Shown here in pieces: positions 53,152-61,210 of a stretch of DNA of 64,000 nucleotides. The notes beneath the pieces are model-generated. The model was not told the DNA's origin and made no database searches. It saw nothing but the letters and a program-made list of their open reading frames with translations. A program made the translations under genes and the position numbers. Location: positions 1,116,001 through 1,180,000 of the forward strand of contig NZ_JAFIBI010000001.1 in the NCBI RefSeq assembly GCF_017832975.1, given 5' to 3'. Source of the stretch: Arthrobacter sp. PvP023. Its GTDB lineage: Bacteria; Actinomycetota; Actinomycetes; Actinomycetales; Micrococcaceae. Numbering within the stretch: the stretch's first letter is position 1; each line of letters starts with the position of its first letter.

Positions 53152-54105
53152 ATGACCGATAATTCCCCCTTTGAAGCAGCTCCCAAGGCCGGACTGGACA
53201 CCGCCACGCTGGACCTTCCCGGCTGGCGCCATGTTTATTCCGGCAAGGTCCGGGACCTCTACGTGCCCGCGGATGATTCCCTCGCCCGGCAGTTCGGCCA
53301 GGACTGCGTCCTGGTGGTGGCCAGTGACCGCATCAGCGCCTACGACCACGTGCTTTCGAGCGAAATCCCGGACAAGGGCCGCATCCTCACCCAGCTGAGC
53401 CTGTGGTGGTTCGACCAGCTCGACGTCGCACACCACGTGCTGGCATCCACCGTCGAGGACGGCGTCCCGGCGGCGGTCGAGGGCCGCGCCATGATCTGCA
53501 AGAAGCTGGATATGTTCCCGGTGGAATGCATTGCCCGCGGCTACCTCACCGGCTCCGGGCTCCTGGAATACCAGAAGTCCCGCACCGTCTGCAGCATCCC
53601 GCTGCCGGAGGGCCTCGTTGACGGTTCCCGGCTCGACGAAGCCATCTTCACGCCGTCCGCCAAGGCAGAGGTGGGGGAGCACGACGAAAACATCACCTAT
53701 GACGCCGTGGTGGGCCTGGTGGGCGAGGACGTGGCCGCCCGCCTGCGCGAGCTGACGCTGAAGATCTACACCAAGGCCGAGGAAATCGCGCGCGGACGCG
53801 GCATCATCCTGGCCGACACCAAGGTGGAGTTCGGCTTCGACGTGTCCACCGGCGTCATCACCCTTGGTGACGAGGTCCTCACCCCGGATTCTTCGCGTTT
53901 CTGGGACGCGGCCACGTATGAGCCGGGCAAGTCCCAGCCGTCGTACGACAAGCAGTATGTCCGCGACTGGCTGACATCAGCCGAATCCGGCTGGGACCGG
54001 TCTTCGGACGTACCGCCGCCGGCACTGCCGGAGGACGTGGTGGGCCGCACGCGCGGCCGCTACGTCGAGGCGTACGAAAAGCTCACCGGACGGGCGTTCG
54101 TCTAA
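53152..54105 (+). CDS. purC: SAICAR synthetase
   Basis: A 317-residue phosphoribosylaminoimidazole-succinocarboxamide synthase. HVYSGKVRDLYVP (ATP loop), VVASDRISAYDHVL, CIARGYLTGSG, LADTKVEFGF and GDEVLTPDSSRFWD. Adds aspartate to CAIR. Coupled to purD. Convergent with the HTH-TPR gene, 28 bp between stops. Confidence 0.96.
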   Translation: MTDNSPFEAAPKAGLDTATLDLPGWRHVYSGKVRDLYVPADDSLARQFGQDCVLVVASDRISAYDHVLSSEIPDKGRILTQLSLWWFDQLDVAHHVLASTVEDGVPAAVEGRAMICKKLDMFPVECIARGYLTGSGLLEYQKSRTVCSIPLPEGLVDGSRLDEAIFTPSAKAEVGEHDENITYDAVVGLVGEDVAARLRELTLKIYTKAEEIARGRGIILADTKVEFGFDVSTGVITLGDEVLTPDSSRFWDAATYEPGKSQPSYDKQYVRDWLTSAESGWDRSSDVPPPALPEDVVGRTRGRYVEAYEKLTGRAFV

Positions 54106-54133
54106 GCGGAGTTTTATTGAGGGTCGGGTTCGC

Positions 54134-55408
54134 CTAGCTGGCCTCAGCAGCTGCCTGGGCGGCTGCTGCGCGCCGCTGGGCGAGCTTGATCTCCAGTACG
54201 GCGTCCATGGCCTGCTGGACGCGGTCGGAGGCGCCGGCGGCGCTGAATTCCTGCTGCGCTTCCTCGAGGAGCACCAGTGCTTCGTCGGATTCCCCGGCGG
54301 CCTTGAGCGACTTCCCCAACAGGAGTGACACTTCGCCTGCCGTGTGACGGGCCAGGGCCTTCCGCTCGGCGTGGATTTCGCGGAGCTTCTCCACGGCGGC
54401 CGGGATGTCGCCGGTCAGGTAGAGCCAGCGCGCGCGGATGAAGGCTACTTCCAGCTGGTCCGTCTTGTTCCCGCCCACGATGGACAGGGCAAGTTCGGCG
54501 CGCTCGATGGCGGAGAGGGTTTCCGGTTCCACGATTCCCGAGGAGAGCCGCACTGCTGCGGAGGCCTTGTTGAAGCGGGCCCACAGCTCGATGTCATTGG
54601 CCGGGGAGAGCAGTTTGGCGGCGCGTTCGTGGTACTTGATGCCCTCGGGGTAGTCATGCCGCATGAACGCCACGTTGCCAATCACCCAGGCGACCTCTCC
54701 GGCGAGCTGCGAGATGGACTGGTCGTCCATCTGGTCGTTCATGGCCTGGCAGTAGGTCCAGGCTTCGTCCAGCCGTCCGCTTTCAGCCAGCGCGCCGATC
54801 AGTGCCCGCAGGGCACCGATGATCAGCGTTGACCCCTTGGGCAGCTGTGAGCAGAGTTCCACGGCCTTCTGGGCATGCTCGACGGCGGTGGCCAGCTGGC
54901 CCTGCCCGTGGCACACCGCGGCGAGCATCTGGCGGGCACGTACGCCCAGACCGGCGGATTCGGTGGCCATGGGGTGCTCCAGGAGGTGCTGCATGATGTT
55001 CTGGCATTCCTGCAGCTGGCCCTGCTTCATGAGGCATTCCGCCTGCATGTAGGTCATGTTCCACCAGGCGCTGGTGTTCTTGCCCTCAAGGGCTATCTGG
55101 GCGGCTGTGGCGGCGTGCGCCGCCGCGAGCGGGTAATCCCGCAGGTCCCAGGCCTGCCGGGCGTAGAGGCCGGCCAGGACATACTCGGCGTCGCTGACCG
55201 AGATGGGCTGGCTCCAGGCTTCCAACGCCTTGGGGGCCAGCTCGAGCCTGCGGGCTAACTCTTCGATAACATCGGCGGTAGGTTCACGCCGGCCTGTTTC
55301 CAAGAGGGAGATGTAGCTGGGAGAATAGAGGTCCTTTCCCAGTTCTGCTTGCGTCAACCCACGTTCGAGTCGTTCGGCGCGGAGCTTCTCCCCGAATCCG
55401 TTCCCCAC
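54134..55408 (-). CDS. HTH-TPR transcriptional regulator (RRNPP-like architecture)
   Basis: A 424-residue protein. N-terminal Cro/CI-type HTH at about residues 6-62 (LRAERLERGLTQAELGKDLY; SYISLLETGRREPTADVIEE), then an all-helical region of TPR-like repeats to the end (AAAHAATAAQIALEGK; YPEGIKYHERAAKLLSP; ALVLLEEAQQEFSAAG). The layout and length resemble RRNPP peptide-binding regulators such as NprR, which sense secreted peptides. GTG start with AAGGAGGAAACCC before it. Divergent from the repeat-bearing secreted peptide gene at 55540. Confidence 0.9.
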   Translation of the reverse strand: MGNGFGEKLRAERLERGLTQAELGKDLYSPSYISLLETGRREPTADVIEELARRLELAPKALEAWSQPISVSDAEYVLAGLYARQAWDLRDYPLAAAHAATAAQIALEGKNTSAWWNMTYMQAECLMKQGQLQECQNIMQHLLEHPMATESAGLGVRARQMLAAVCHGQGQLATAVEHAQKAVELCSQLPKGSTLIIGALRALIGALAESGRLDEAWTYCQAMNDQMDDQSISQLAGEVAWVIGNVAFMRHDYPEGIKYHERAAKLLSPANDIELWARFNKASAAVRLSSGIVEPETLSAIERAELALSIVGGNKTDQLEVAFIRARWLYLTGDIPAAVEKLREIHAERKALARHTAGEVSLLLGKSLKAAGESDEALVLLEEAQQEFSAAGASDRVQQAMDAVLEIKLAQRRAAAAQAAAEAS

Positions 55409-55539
55409 GGGTTTCCTCCTTATTCCGGACAGTCTTTATACCAAATGCTTGACAGTCTCTGTGGAAAACATTTTACAATGTATGTCAACAAGGGCAGTGC
55501 TGACTTTGTAACGAATCCGACTCGTATTGAGGAAACCTA
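55409..55539. promoter_or_regulatory. divergent control region between HTH-TPR gene and peptide gene
   Basis: Promoter for the peptide gene: TTGACA (55449-55454), 19-bp spacer, TACAAT (55474-55479). The dyad ACATT-TTAC-AATGT (55468-55481) covers the -10 box. TTGACA...TGTCAA forms a wider inverted repeat (55449-55454, 55483-55488). GACAGTCT is directly repeated at 55428 and 55451. Confidence 0.6.
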
Positions 55540-55770
55540 ATGTTGAAGAAGATCGCAGCCGCCGCCGCCTTGGCTGGCGCACTGGCATTTTCAGCCGCAG
55601 CCCCCGCAGTGTTGTCTGCAGGTCCTATCGGCAACTGGGCGGATCAGCTGGGAAGCACCACCGCTATCGGTAACTGGCCGGATCCCATGCAGTTTGCGCA
55701 GTCCATCGGCAACTGGCCGGATCCGATGTCTTACCAGGCGTCCATCGGCAACTGGCCGGACCCGATGTAG
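55540..55770 (+). CDS. secreted pro-peptide with four IGNW repeats, 76 aa
   Basis: A 76-residue ORF: basic MLKK start, Ala-rich hydrophobic core and a signal peptidase site near VLSA|GP (residue 27). The rest is four units with a 13-residue period: IGNWADQL (30-37) and IGNWPDPM at 43-50, 56-63 and 69-76, the last ending at the stop codon. GAGGAAACC precedes the ATG and a strong terminator follows. Adjacent to a divergent HTH-TPR regulator. Looks like a multi-copy pheromone precursor; a small repeat-containing secreted protein is the alternative. Confidence 0.82.
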   Translation: MLKKIAAAAALAGALAFSAAAPAVLSAGPIGNWADQLGSTTAIGNWPDPMQFAQSIGNWPDPMSYQASIGNWPDPM

Positions 55771-55799
55771 ACCTGAGGTACCTCCCGCAAGGGATCACC

Positions 55800-55842
55800 A
55801 GCTCCGGGACATGCGCGAACCATGTCCCGGGGCTGTTTTTTT
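55800..55842 (+). terminator. Rho-independent terminator after the peptide gene
   Basis: 14-bp stem (55800-55813 with 55821-55834, one G-T wobble), 7-nt loop, then G and seven T. Confidence 0.9.
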
Positions 55843-55867
55843 GGCCAAACGACGCAAGGGGAGTGTC

Positions 55868-56212
55868 ATGAACCGCAGGGAACCGAATGACTTGAAGCGT
55901 GCCTACGCCGCATGGACCATCGCCGGGACCTCGTTGATCGTGACCGCCGTGGCGGGGTCGGCAATAATCGCAGTGTTCGGCGGGACGGCCGACGCCGGGA
56001 CCCTGGTGTGGGGGATTGTGGGCATGGCGTCGCTGCTGGAGGCGCTGGTGCTCTTCGCCTACGGACTCCGGCTTCGGCACCGGTACGTGACCCAGGTCCA
56101 GACGTATGAAACGCGGGGAGATTACCGGGAGGATGACGGCTCCAACCGGCCACGGGTTCCACTATTGGGCGACGGCCAGGCCAGCCAACGGTCCACGTTC
56201 GAGGGCCTCTGA
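55868..56212 (+). CDS. small two-TM membrane protein, 114 aa
   Basis: Start MNRREPNDLKRAYAAW, two TM helices (WTIAGTSLIVTAVAGSAIIA; TLVWGIVGMASLLEALVLFA), then a charged cytoplasmic tail with RHRYVTQVQTYETRGDYRED. No family recognised. AGGGGAG ribosome-binding site. Downstream of the terminator of the peptide gene, so probably has separate or read-through transcription. A link to peptide export or sensing is not supported by any motif. Confidence 0.65.
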   Translation: MNRREPNDLKRAYAAWTIAGTSLIVTAVAGSAIIAVFGGTADAGTLVWGIVGMASLLEALVLFAYGLRLRHRYVTQVQTYETRGDYREDDGSNRPRVPLLGDGQASQRSTFEGL

Positions 56213-56253
56213 GGTCACGGCCGGCACCGCCGGAGCCGCCGAAGCAAAGCAAC

Positions 56254-56293
56254 GCAAAGAGGGCCTTCCCAATGGAAGACCCTCTTTGCTTTT
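56254..56293 (+). terminator. hairpin terminator between membrane gene and tRNA-Pro
   Basis: GCAAAGAGGG (56254-56263) pairs with CCCTCTTTGC (56280-56289), with an inner CTTCC/GGAAG stem, followed by TTTT on the plus strand. The same hairpin faces the tRNA 3' end on the minus strand. Confidence 0.8.
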
Positions 56294-56295
56294 GG

Positions 56296-56369
56296 TCGGG
56301 ATGACAGGATTTGAACCTGCGACCTCGTCGTCCCGAACGACGCGCGCTACCAAGCTGCGCCACATCCCG
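56296..56369 (-). tRNA. tRNA-Pro (CGG)
   Basis: A 74-nt tRNA read on the minus strand: acceptor CGGGATG / CATCCCG, D-arm with AGCTTGGTAGCGC, anticodon stem CGTCG / CGACG with loop TTCGGGA (anticodon CGG at 56333-56335), T-arm with GGTTCAAATCC and discriminator A. The CCA end is not fully encoded (ACC then AAAAG). Confidence 0.95.
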
Positions 56370-56451
56370 ATCCGTTGCTTCAAAAGCAACTTCACAAGAG
56401 TATCCGATTCCGGCCCCCATGTGAAATCGGCGCCCGGACGCCCCGCGGGAG

Positions 56452-58284
56452 CTACACCAATGAGTCTTTCCATGCCCCGTGCAGCTCAGCGAATCGCCCG
56501 CCGCCGCCGATCAGTTCCTCCGGCGTACCGTCCTCCACCACCCGTCCGTCGTGGACCACCAGGACGCGGTCGGCGGTCTCTACCGTGGACAGCCGGTGGG
56601 CGATGATCAGGGCCGTGCGGCCCGCGTCGTGCCCTGCCACGCCCTCCAGCAGGCCGGCGAGTCCGCTCTGGACCAGGCGCTCCGAGGGGATGTCCAGCGA
56701 GGAGGTAGCCTCGTCCAGGATGAGCACTGCCGGGCGGGCCAGGAACGCCCGGGCAAAGCTGATGAGCTGGCGCTGGCCGGCCGAGACACGCCCGCCGCGC
56801 TTGTTCACGTCAGTGTCGAAGCCTTCGGGCAGTTCCATGATGAATTCGTAGGCGCCAACGGCACGGGCGGCCTCCTCGATCTCCTCGCGGGAGGCTTCCG
56901 GACGGCCCAGTGCGATGTTGTCCGCCACGGACCCGCTGAACAGGAAAGCCTCCTGGGTAACCATCACCACGTTCCGGCGCAGGTCCGGGGTGGTGAGGCT
57001 CCTCAGGTCCACGCCGTCCAGCGTCACCGACCCTTCGGACACGTCGTAGAAGCGGGCAATCAGTTTGGCCAGCGTGGACTTGCCGGCGCCGGTCTGGCCC
57101 ACCAGGGCCACGATCTGCCCGGCCGGTATGTGCAGGTCCAGCCTGGGGATGATCACCGGCCCGTCGCCGTACCGGAACTCCACCCCGTTGAAGTCGATGC
57201 TGCCGCGGGCGTCACGGAGCGCTACGGGGTTCTTCGGAGGCCGCACGGTGGGAACCTCCTCCAGCAGGCCGGAGACCTTCTCAAGGGCTGCCTGGGCGCT
57301 CTGGAAGGAGTTGTAGAACATGGCCATCTGGTCCACCGGCTGGAAAAAGCGCTTGGTGGACAGGATCAGGGCCAGCAGGACACCCACAGCGAGGTCACCG
57401 CCCAGCACACGGAAACCGCCAAAGAGCAGAACCACCGCGACGCAGACGTTGCCGATCAGCACCAGGCCCGGCTGGAAGATGCCGTTGAGGTTGATGGACC
57501 GGACAGTCACTTTGCGGTAGTCCTCGGACAGTTCGCCGTAGCGGTCGGCGTTTTCGCGCTCCTTGCGGAAAGCCTTCACTGCCCGGATACCCGTCATGGT
57601 CTCCACGAAGTGCACGATCAGGCGCGCGGACACCACCCTGGACTCGCGGAAGGCGATCTGGGAGTGCTTCTGGTACCAGCGTGCCAGGAAGTACATGGGC
57701 ACGCCTGCGGCCAGCACAATGAGGCCGCTACGCCAGTCCAGGGCGAACACCGTGATGGCCGTGAACACCATGAACAGCATCCCGGAGGCCAGCGAGCTGA
57801 CGCCCGAGTCCAGGAGTTCGCGCAGCGCTTCGAGGTCCGACGTCTGCCGGGCGATGATCCGGCCGGACGTGTACTTCTCGTGGAATTCCAGACTCAGCCG
57901 CTGTGTGTGCCGGAACACGCGGACCCGAAGGTCCAGCAGCATCGCCTGGCTCAGCTTCGCCGTCGAGGTCACGTACAGGGCGGTGAGGCCTGCAGTGGCA
58001 ACCGCCGCGGCAAGGTAGGCGACGCCGGTGAGGACCAGCGGCAAGTTGTCCCCGGCCCGCAGTGCGGGCAGGGCGTGGTCGATGCCGAAGGCGATCAGCG
58101 CAGGCCCGGCCACCCGGGCAGCCTGCGACAGAACCACCATGGTGATCGTGAGCCAGAACCTCAGCCGGACGGGACGGATCAGGGAGCCCAGCAACGCGAG
58201 CGACCGCCGTCGTACGGTTTTACTTTCGCTCTTGCTCAGGTGGGCGTTGTCCTCGTTGGCGGTGCCGAAGGTAGCGGTGGTCAT
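56452..58284 (-). CDS. ABC exporter half-transporter, canonical-site subunit
   Basis: A 610-residue type IV ABC exporter: about six TM helices to residue 320, then an NBD with Walker [13 protein letters not shown], signature SAGQRQ and Walker [12 protein letters not shown] with intact catalytic Glu. The overlapping partner (4 nt) has a changed Walker B, so they likely form a heterodimer like TM287/288 or BmrCD. Substrate unknown; multidrug or lipid export is usual. Confidence 0.92.
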   Translation of the reverse strand: MTTATFGTANEDNAHLSKSESKTVRRRSLALLGSLIRPVRLRFWLTITMVVLSQAARVAGPALIAFGIDHALPALRAGDNLPLVLTGVAYLAAAVATAGLTALYVTSTAKLSQAMLLDLRVRVFRHTQRLSLEFHEKYTSGRIIARQTSDLEALRELLDSGVSSLASGMLFMVFTAITVFALDWRSGLIVLAAGVPMYFLARWYQKHSQIAFRESRVVSARLIVHFVETMTGIRAVKAFRKERENADRYGELSEDYRKVTVRSINLNGIFQPGLVLIGNVCVAVVLLFGGFRVLGGDLAVGVLLALILSTKRFFQPVDQMAMFYNSFQSAQAALEKVSGLLEEVPTVRPPKNPVALRDARGSIDFNGVEFRYGDGPVIIPRLDLHIPAGQIVALVGQTGAGKSTLAKLIARFYDVSEGSVTLDGVDLRSLTTPDLRRNVVMVTQEAFLFSGSVADNIALGRPEASREEIEEAARAVGAYEFIMELPEGFDTDVNKRGGRVSAGQRQLISFARAFLARPAVLILDEATSSLDIPSERLVQSGLAGLLEGVAGHDAGRTALIIAHRLSTVETADRVLVVHDGRVVEDGTPEELIGGGGRFAELHGAWKDSLV

Positions 58285-60098
58285 CGGGAAATCTCCTCGG
58301 ACTCGTCGCTTAATTCTGAAAGGTCCGACAGTTCGGAATCCAGGTCACGGGGTTCCGTTTCCAGGCTGGCGATCACGTAGCGGTAGTGCTCGTTGTGCGC
58401 CAGCAGCTCGGCGTGGGTCCCCACGGCGGCGATCCGGCCGTCCTCAAGCAGCGCCACCCGGTCCGCCAGCGCCACGGTGGACGGCCGGTGGGCGACGATC
58501 AGCGTGGTGGTGTCGGCAAGCACTTCGCGCAGCCGGGCTTCCACGAGTTCTTCGGTGTTGACGTCCAGGGCGGACAGCGGATCATCCAGCACCAGCACCT
58601 TGGGCTTCGCGGCGATGGCACGGGCCAGGGCAATGCGCTGCCGCTGGCCGCCGGACAGGCTGAGGCCCTCCTCGCCGATCAGCGTGTCCAGGCCGTCCGG
58701 AAGGGAATAGGCGAAGTGGGCCTGGGCAACGTCCAGGGCCTCCTCCAGCGCTTCCTGGCTCCGCTCGCTTGCACCGAGCAGCACGTTGTCGCGGACGGAA
58801 TTGGAGAACAGGGTGGTGTCTTCGAAGGCGACGCCCACCACCGTGCGCAGCTGTTCCACGGAGAACTCACGCAGGTCCACACCGTCGATGGTGATGGAGC
58901 CCGCGGTGACGTCGTAGAGGCGGGGGACCAGCTGGAGCAGTGCGCTCTTGCCGCTGCCGGTGATACCCACAAGGGCCATGGTCTCCCCGGGGCGGACGTC
59001 AAGGCTGATGTCCTTGAGGATCGGTTTGTCCGGGGCGTCCTCGAAGGCGAACGTCGCGGCGTTGAAGCTGAGGGCGCCCCTGAGCTGCGTGGGCTGCCGG
59101 GGCTGCTCCGGGCTGGTAATGGTGTTGGCGGCGTCCATGACCTCGAAATGCCGGTCGATGGCTGTTTTGGCCGTCAACGCCATGGCGAGCAGCATGCCGC
59201 TGAATTCCACGGGCGCAGCGACGACGGCCGCGGTGGCGAAAAACGCCACCAGCGAACCGATGCTTAGCTGGCCGTCCGCGGCCAGTGCGATGCCCACCAC
59301 CAGTCCGGCGCCGAGCGCGAGTTCGGGCAGGAGAGTGACCACCATGCTGAAAGTGGCCTGGTGTTTGGCCTTGGCGATCTCGGTCTGCCGGAGTTCCTCG
59401 GCCTGTTCATTGAAGTTTTCCAGGGCTTCACGGCTGCGGCCGAAGGCCTTGAGCACGCGGATGCCGTGCACGGATTCCTCCACCGTGGTGGCGAGGTCGC
59501 CGGCCTGGTCCTGGCTCCGGCGGGCCACCTTGCTGAAGCGGGTCCGGAACCGGAAACCGTAGATCATGATGGGCACGGCGGCGGCCAGGAAGATCAGTGC
59601 AAGCTGCCAGCTCATGGCAAACATCACGACGACGCCGATCACCACCGTCAGCGTTGTCACCACCAGCATGATGGCGCCGAACGCCATCCAGCGGCGCAGG
59701 AAGTTCAGGTCCGTCATGGCCCTGGAGAGCAGCTGCCCGGATCCCCAGCGGTCGTGGAAGGACACGGTCAGGTCCTGGAGGTGCCCGTAGAGCGATACCC
59801 TCATCCGCGTTTCCACTGTGGTGGCCGGATTGATCACGAACTGGCGGCGGAGGGCAACCAGCCCGGCTTCGGCGACACCAAGGCCCAGGATGATCAGGGA
59901 GGCGATCCAGACAGCGTCCGTGGCGCCGCCCGGGCGGAGCGAGTCATTGATGAGCACCCGCAGCACCTGGGGGATGGTCAGTGCCACGATGCTGGCCAGG
60001 AGGGCACACAGGAGTCCCATAAAAAGCCGGGGGATGATCGGCTTCACATGGGGATAGAGTCGGCTGATTGACGTGAAGAATGGAGTCTGCTTGGCCAT
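58281..60098 (-). CDS. ABC exporter half-transporter, degenerate-site subunit
   Basis: A 605-residue half-transporter with six TM helices ([18 protein letters not shown] and others) and an NBD: Walker [13 protein letters not shown], signature LSGGQRQ, and Walker [13 protein letters not shown] where the catalytic Glu is Asp. This is the usual asymmetry of heterodimeric exporters. First gene of the two-gene operon. Confidence 0.92.
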   Translation of the reverse strand: MAKQTPFFTSISRLYPHVKPIIPRLFMGLLCALLASIVALTIPQVLRVLINDSLRPGGATDAVWIASLIILGLGVAEAGLVALRRQFVINPATTVETRMRVSLYGHLQDLTVSFHDRWGSGQLLSRAMTDLNFLRRWMAFGAIMLVVTTLTVVIGVVVMFAMSWQLALIFLAAAVPIMIYGFRFRTRFSKVARRSQDQAGDLATTVEESVHGIRVLKAFGRSREALENFNEQAEELRQTEIAKAKHQATFSMVVTLLPELALGAGLVVGIALAADGQLSIGSLVAFFATAAVVAAPVEFSGMLLAMALTAKTAIDRHFEVMDAANTITSPEQPRQPTQLRGALSFNAATFAFEDAPDKPILKDISLDVRPGETMALVGITGSGKSALLQLVPRLYDVTAGSITIDGVDLREFSVEQLRTVVGVAFEDTTLFSNSVRDNVLLGASERSQEALEEALDVAQAHFAYSLPDGLDTLIGEEGLSLSGGQRQRIALARAIAAKPKVLVLDDPLSALDVNTEELVEARLREVLADTTTLIVAHRPSTVALADRVALLEDGRIAAVGTHAELLAHNEHYRYVIASLETEPRDLDSELSDLSELSDESEEISR

Positions 60099-60258
60099 GC
60101 CTGCTTCTTAAAGCTCAACTGCGAATGTAGTTTCCTTTAGCAACTACCCTATGCCATGGCGTGACATCGTTCACAGGATTCTGCGGGCCGAGGGGATCTT
60201 GCCCAGTCATTGCGTTTTGTAATGCATCCCGCGGTTGGGCCTGCGCAAACCTGGTTCC

Positions 60259-61203
60259 TCAACGCTCCGTCAGCGTGAGGAGTACGGCCTCGGGGCGGCA
60301 GGCGATCCGTACCGGTGCGAAGCGCGAGGTGCCGATCCCGCCGGAGACGTTGACCGGCGTCGTGCGTCCGTTGCTTTCCCAGTTGTTGAGTCCCTTGGCC
60401 CGCCACGTGGGGAGGTCGCAGTTGGACACCAGGGCGCCGTACCCGGGCAGGCAGATCTGGCCGCCGTGGGTGTGCCCGGCGAGGAGCAGGTCCGCACCGT
60501 CCTCGGTGAAATGATCCAGCACGCGCTGGTAGGGCGCGTGGATGACCGCCACGCGCAGGTGCGGCGTGTTGTCCTGGCCCTTGGTCCCGCGCGGCCAGCC
60601 GGCATAGCGCTCCAACTTGAGGTGGGGATCGTCCACACCGGAGAAGTCAAAGCGCAGGCCCTTCAGCACCACGGACTGGTTCCGGTTGGTCAGGTCCACC
60701 CAGCCTGACATTCCGAAGTAGGAACGCAGCCTCGGCCAGTCGAGTTCCACGGGCTTTTTCTGGGCTTTTGACGGCCCCAGCAAGTAGGACGCCGGATTCT
60801 TCACGGTGGGTGCGAAGTAGTCGTTGGAACCGGGCACAAAGACGCCGGGAAATTGCAGGAGGGGTTCCAGCGCCGCCAGCAGCGGGTCGATCGCCTTGAC
60901 GTGGCTGAGGTTGTCCCCGGTGTTGACCACCAGGTCCGGCTTCAGCTCCGCCAGGGACGAGAGCCACTGCGCCTTCCGGTTCTGCCCCGGAACGAAGTGG
61001 ATATCGCTGAGGTGCAGGATCCGGAACGGGCCGAAACCGGCGGGAAGGACGGGCAGGGTTTCCTCACGCAGGACGAACTGGTTCTTCTCCCAGAGCCCGT
61101 ACCCCGCCGTTGCCATGCCGGCCGCGGCGCCGGCTGCTGCAGTTACGGCAAGGCCGCGTCCGATGCTTCGGGCGCGGCCTGCCAGCGTTGTGTTGTCCCC
61201 CAT
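60259..61203 (-). CDS. metallophosphoesterase
   Basis: A 314-residue calcineurin-like phosphoesterase: N-terminal TM anchor (GLAVTAAAGAAAGMATAGYG), metal motifs LHLSDIHF, VVNTGDN, GSNDYF (the usual GNHD is altered to GSND) and AGHTHGGQICLPG. Extracytoplasmic, like YkuE-type enzymes acting on phospholipid or cell wall precursors. Start MGDNTT at 61203, 7 bp after the PBP gene's stop on the same strand. Confidence 0.88.
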   Translation of the reverse strand: MGDNTTLAGRARSIGRGLAVTAAAGAAAGMATAGYGLWEKNQFVLREETLPVLPAGFGPFRILHLSDIHFVPGQNRKAQWLSSLAELKPDLVVNTGDNLSHVKAIDPLLAALEPLLQFPGVFVPGSNDYFAPTVKNPASYLLGPSKAQKKPVELDWPRLRSYFGMSGWVDLTNRNQSVVLKGLRFDFSGVDDPHLKLERYAGWPRGTKGQDNTPHLRVAVIHAPYQRVLDHFTEDGADLLLAGHTHGGQICLPGYGALVSNCDLPTWRAKGLNNWESNGRTTPVNVSGGIGTSRFAPVRIACRPEAVLLTLTER

Positions 61204-61210
61204 TAGTGCG

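Noticed and set aside
55455..55466. A TTCCA-N5-TGGAA operator before the peptide gene
   Set aside because: Only the right half (CTCTGTGGAA) is present; the left half does not match, so it was not counted in the regulon.
56479..58380. Long open frame antisense to the ABC exporter gene
   Set aside because: Translated His/Gln/Gly/Arg-rich sequence without domains. Walker and signature motifs are on the minus strand.
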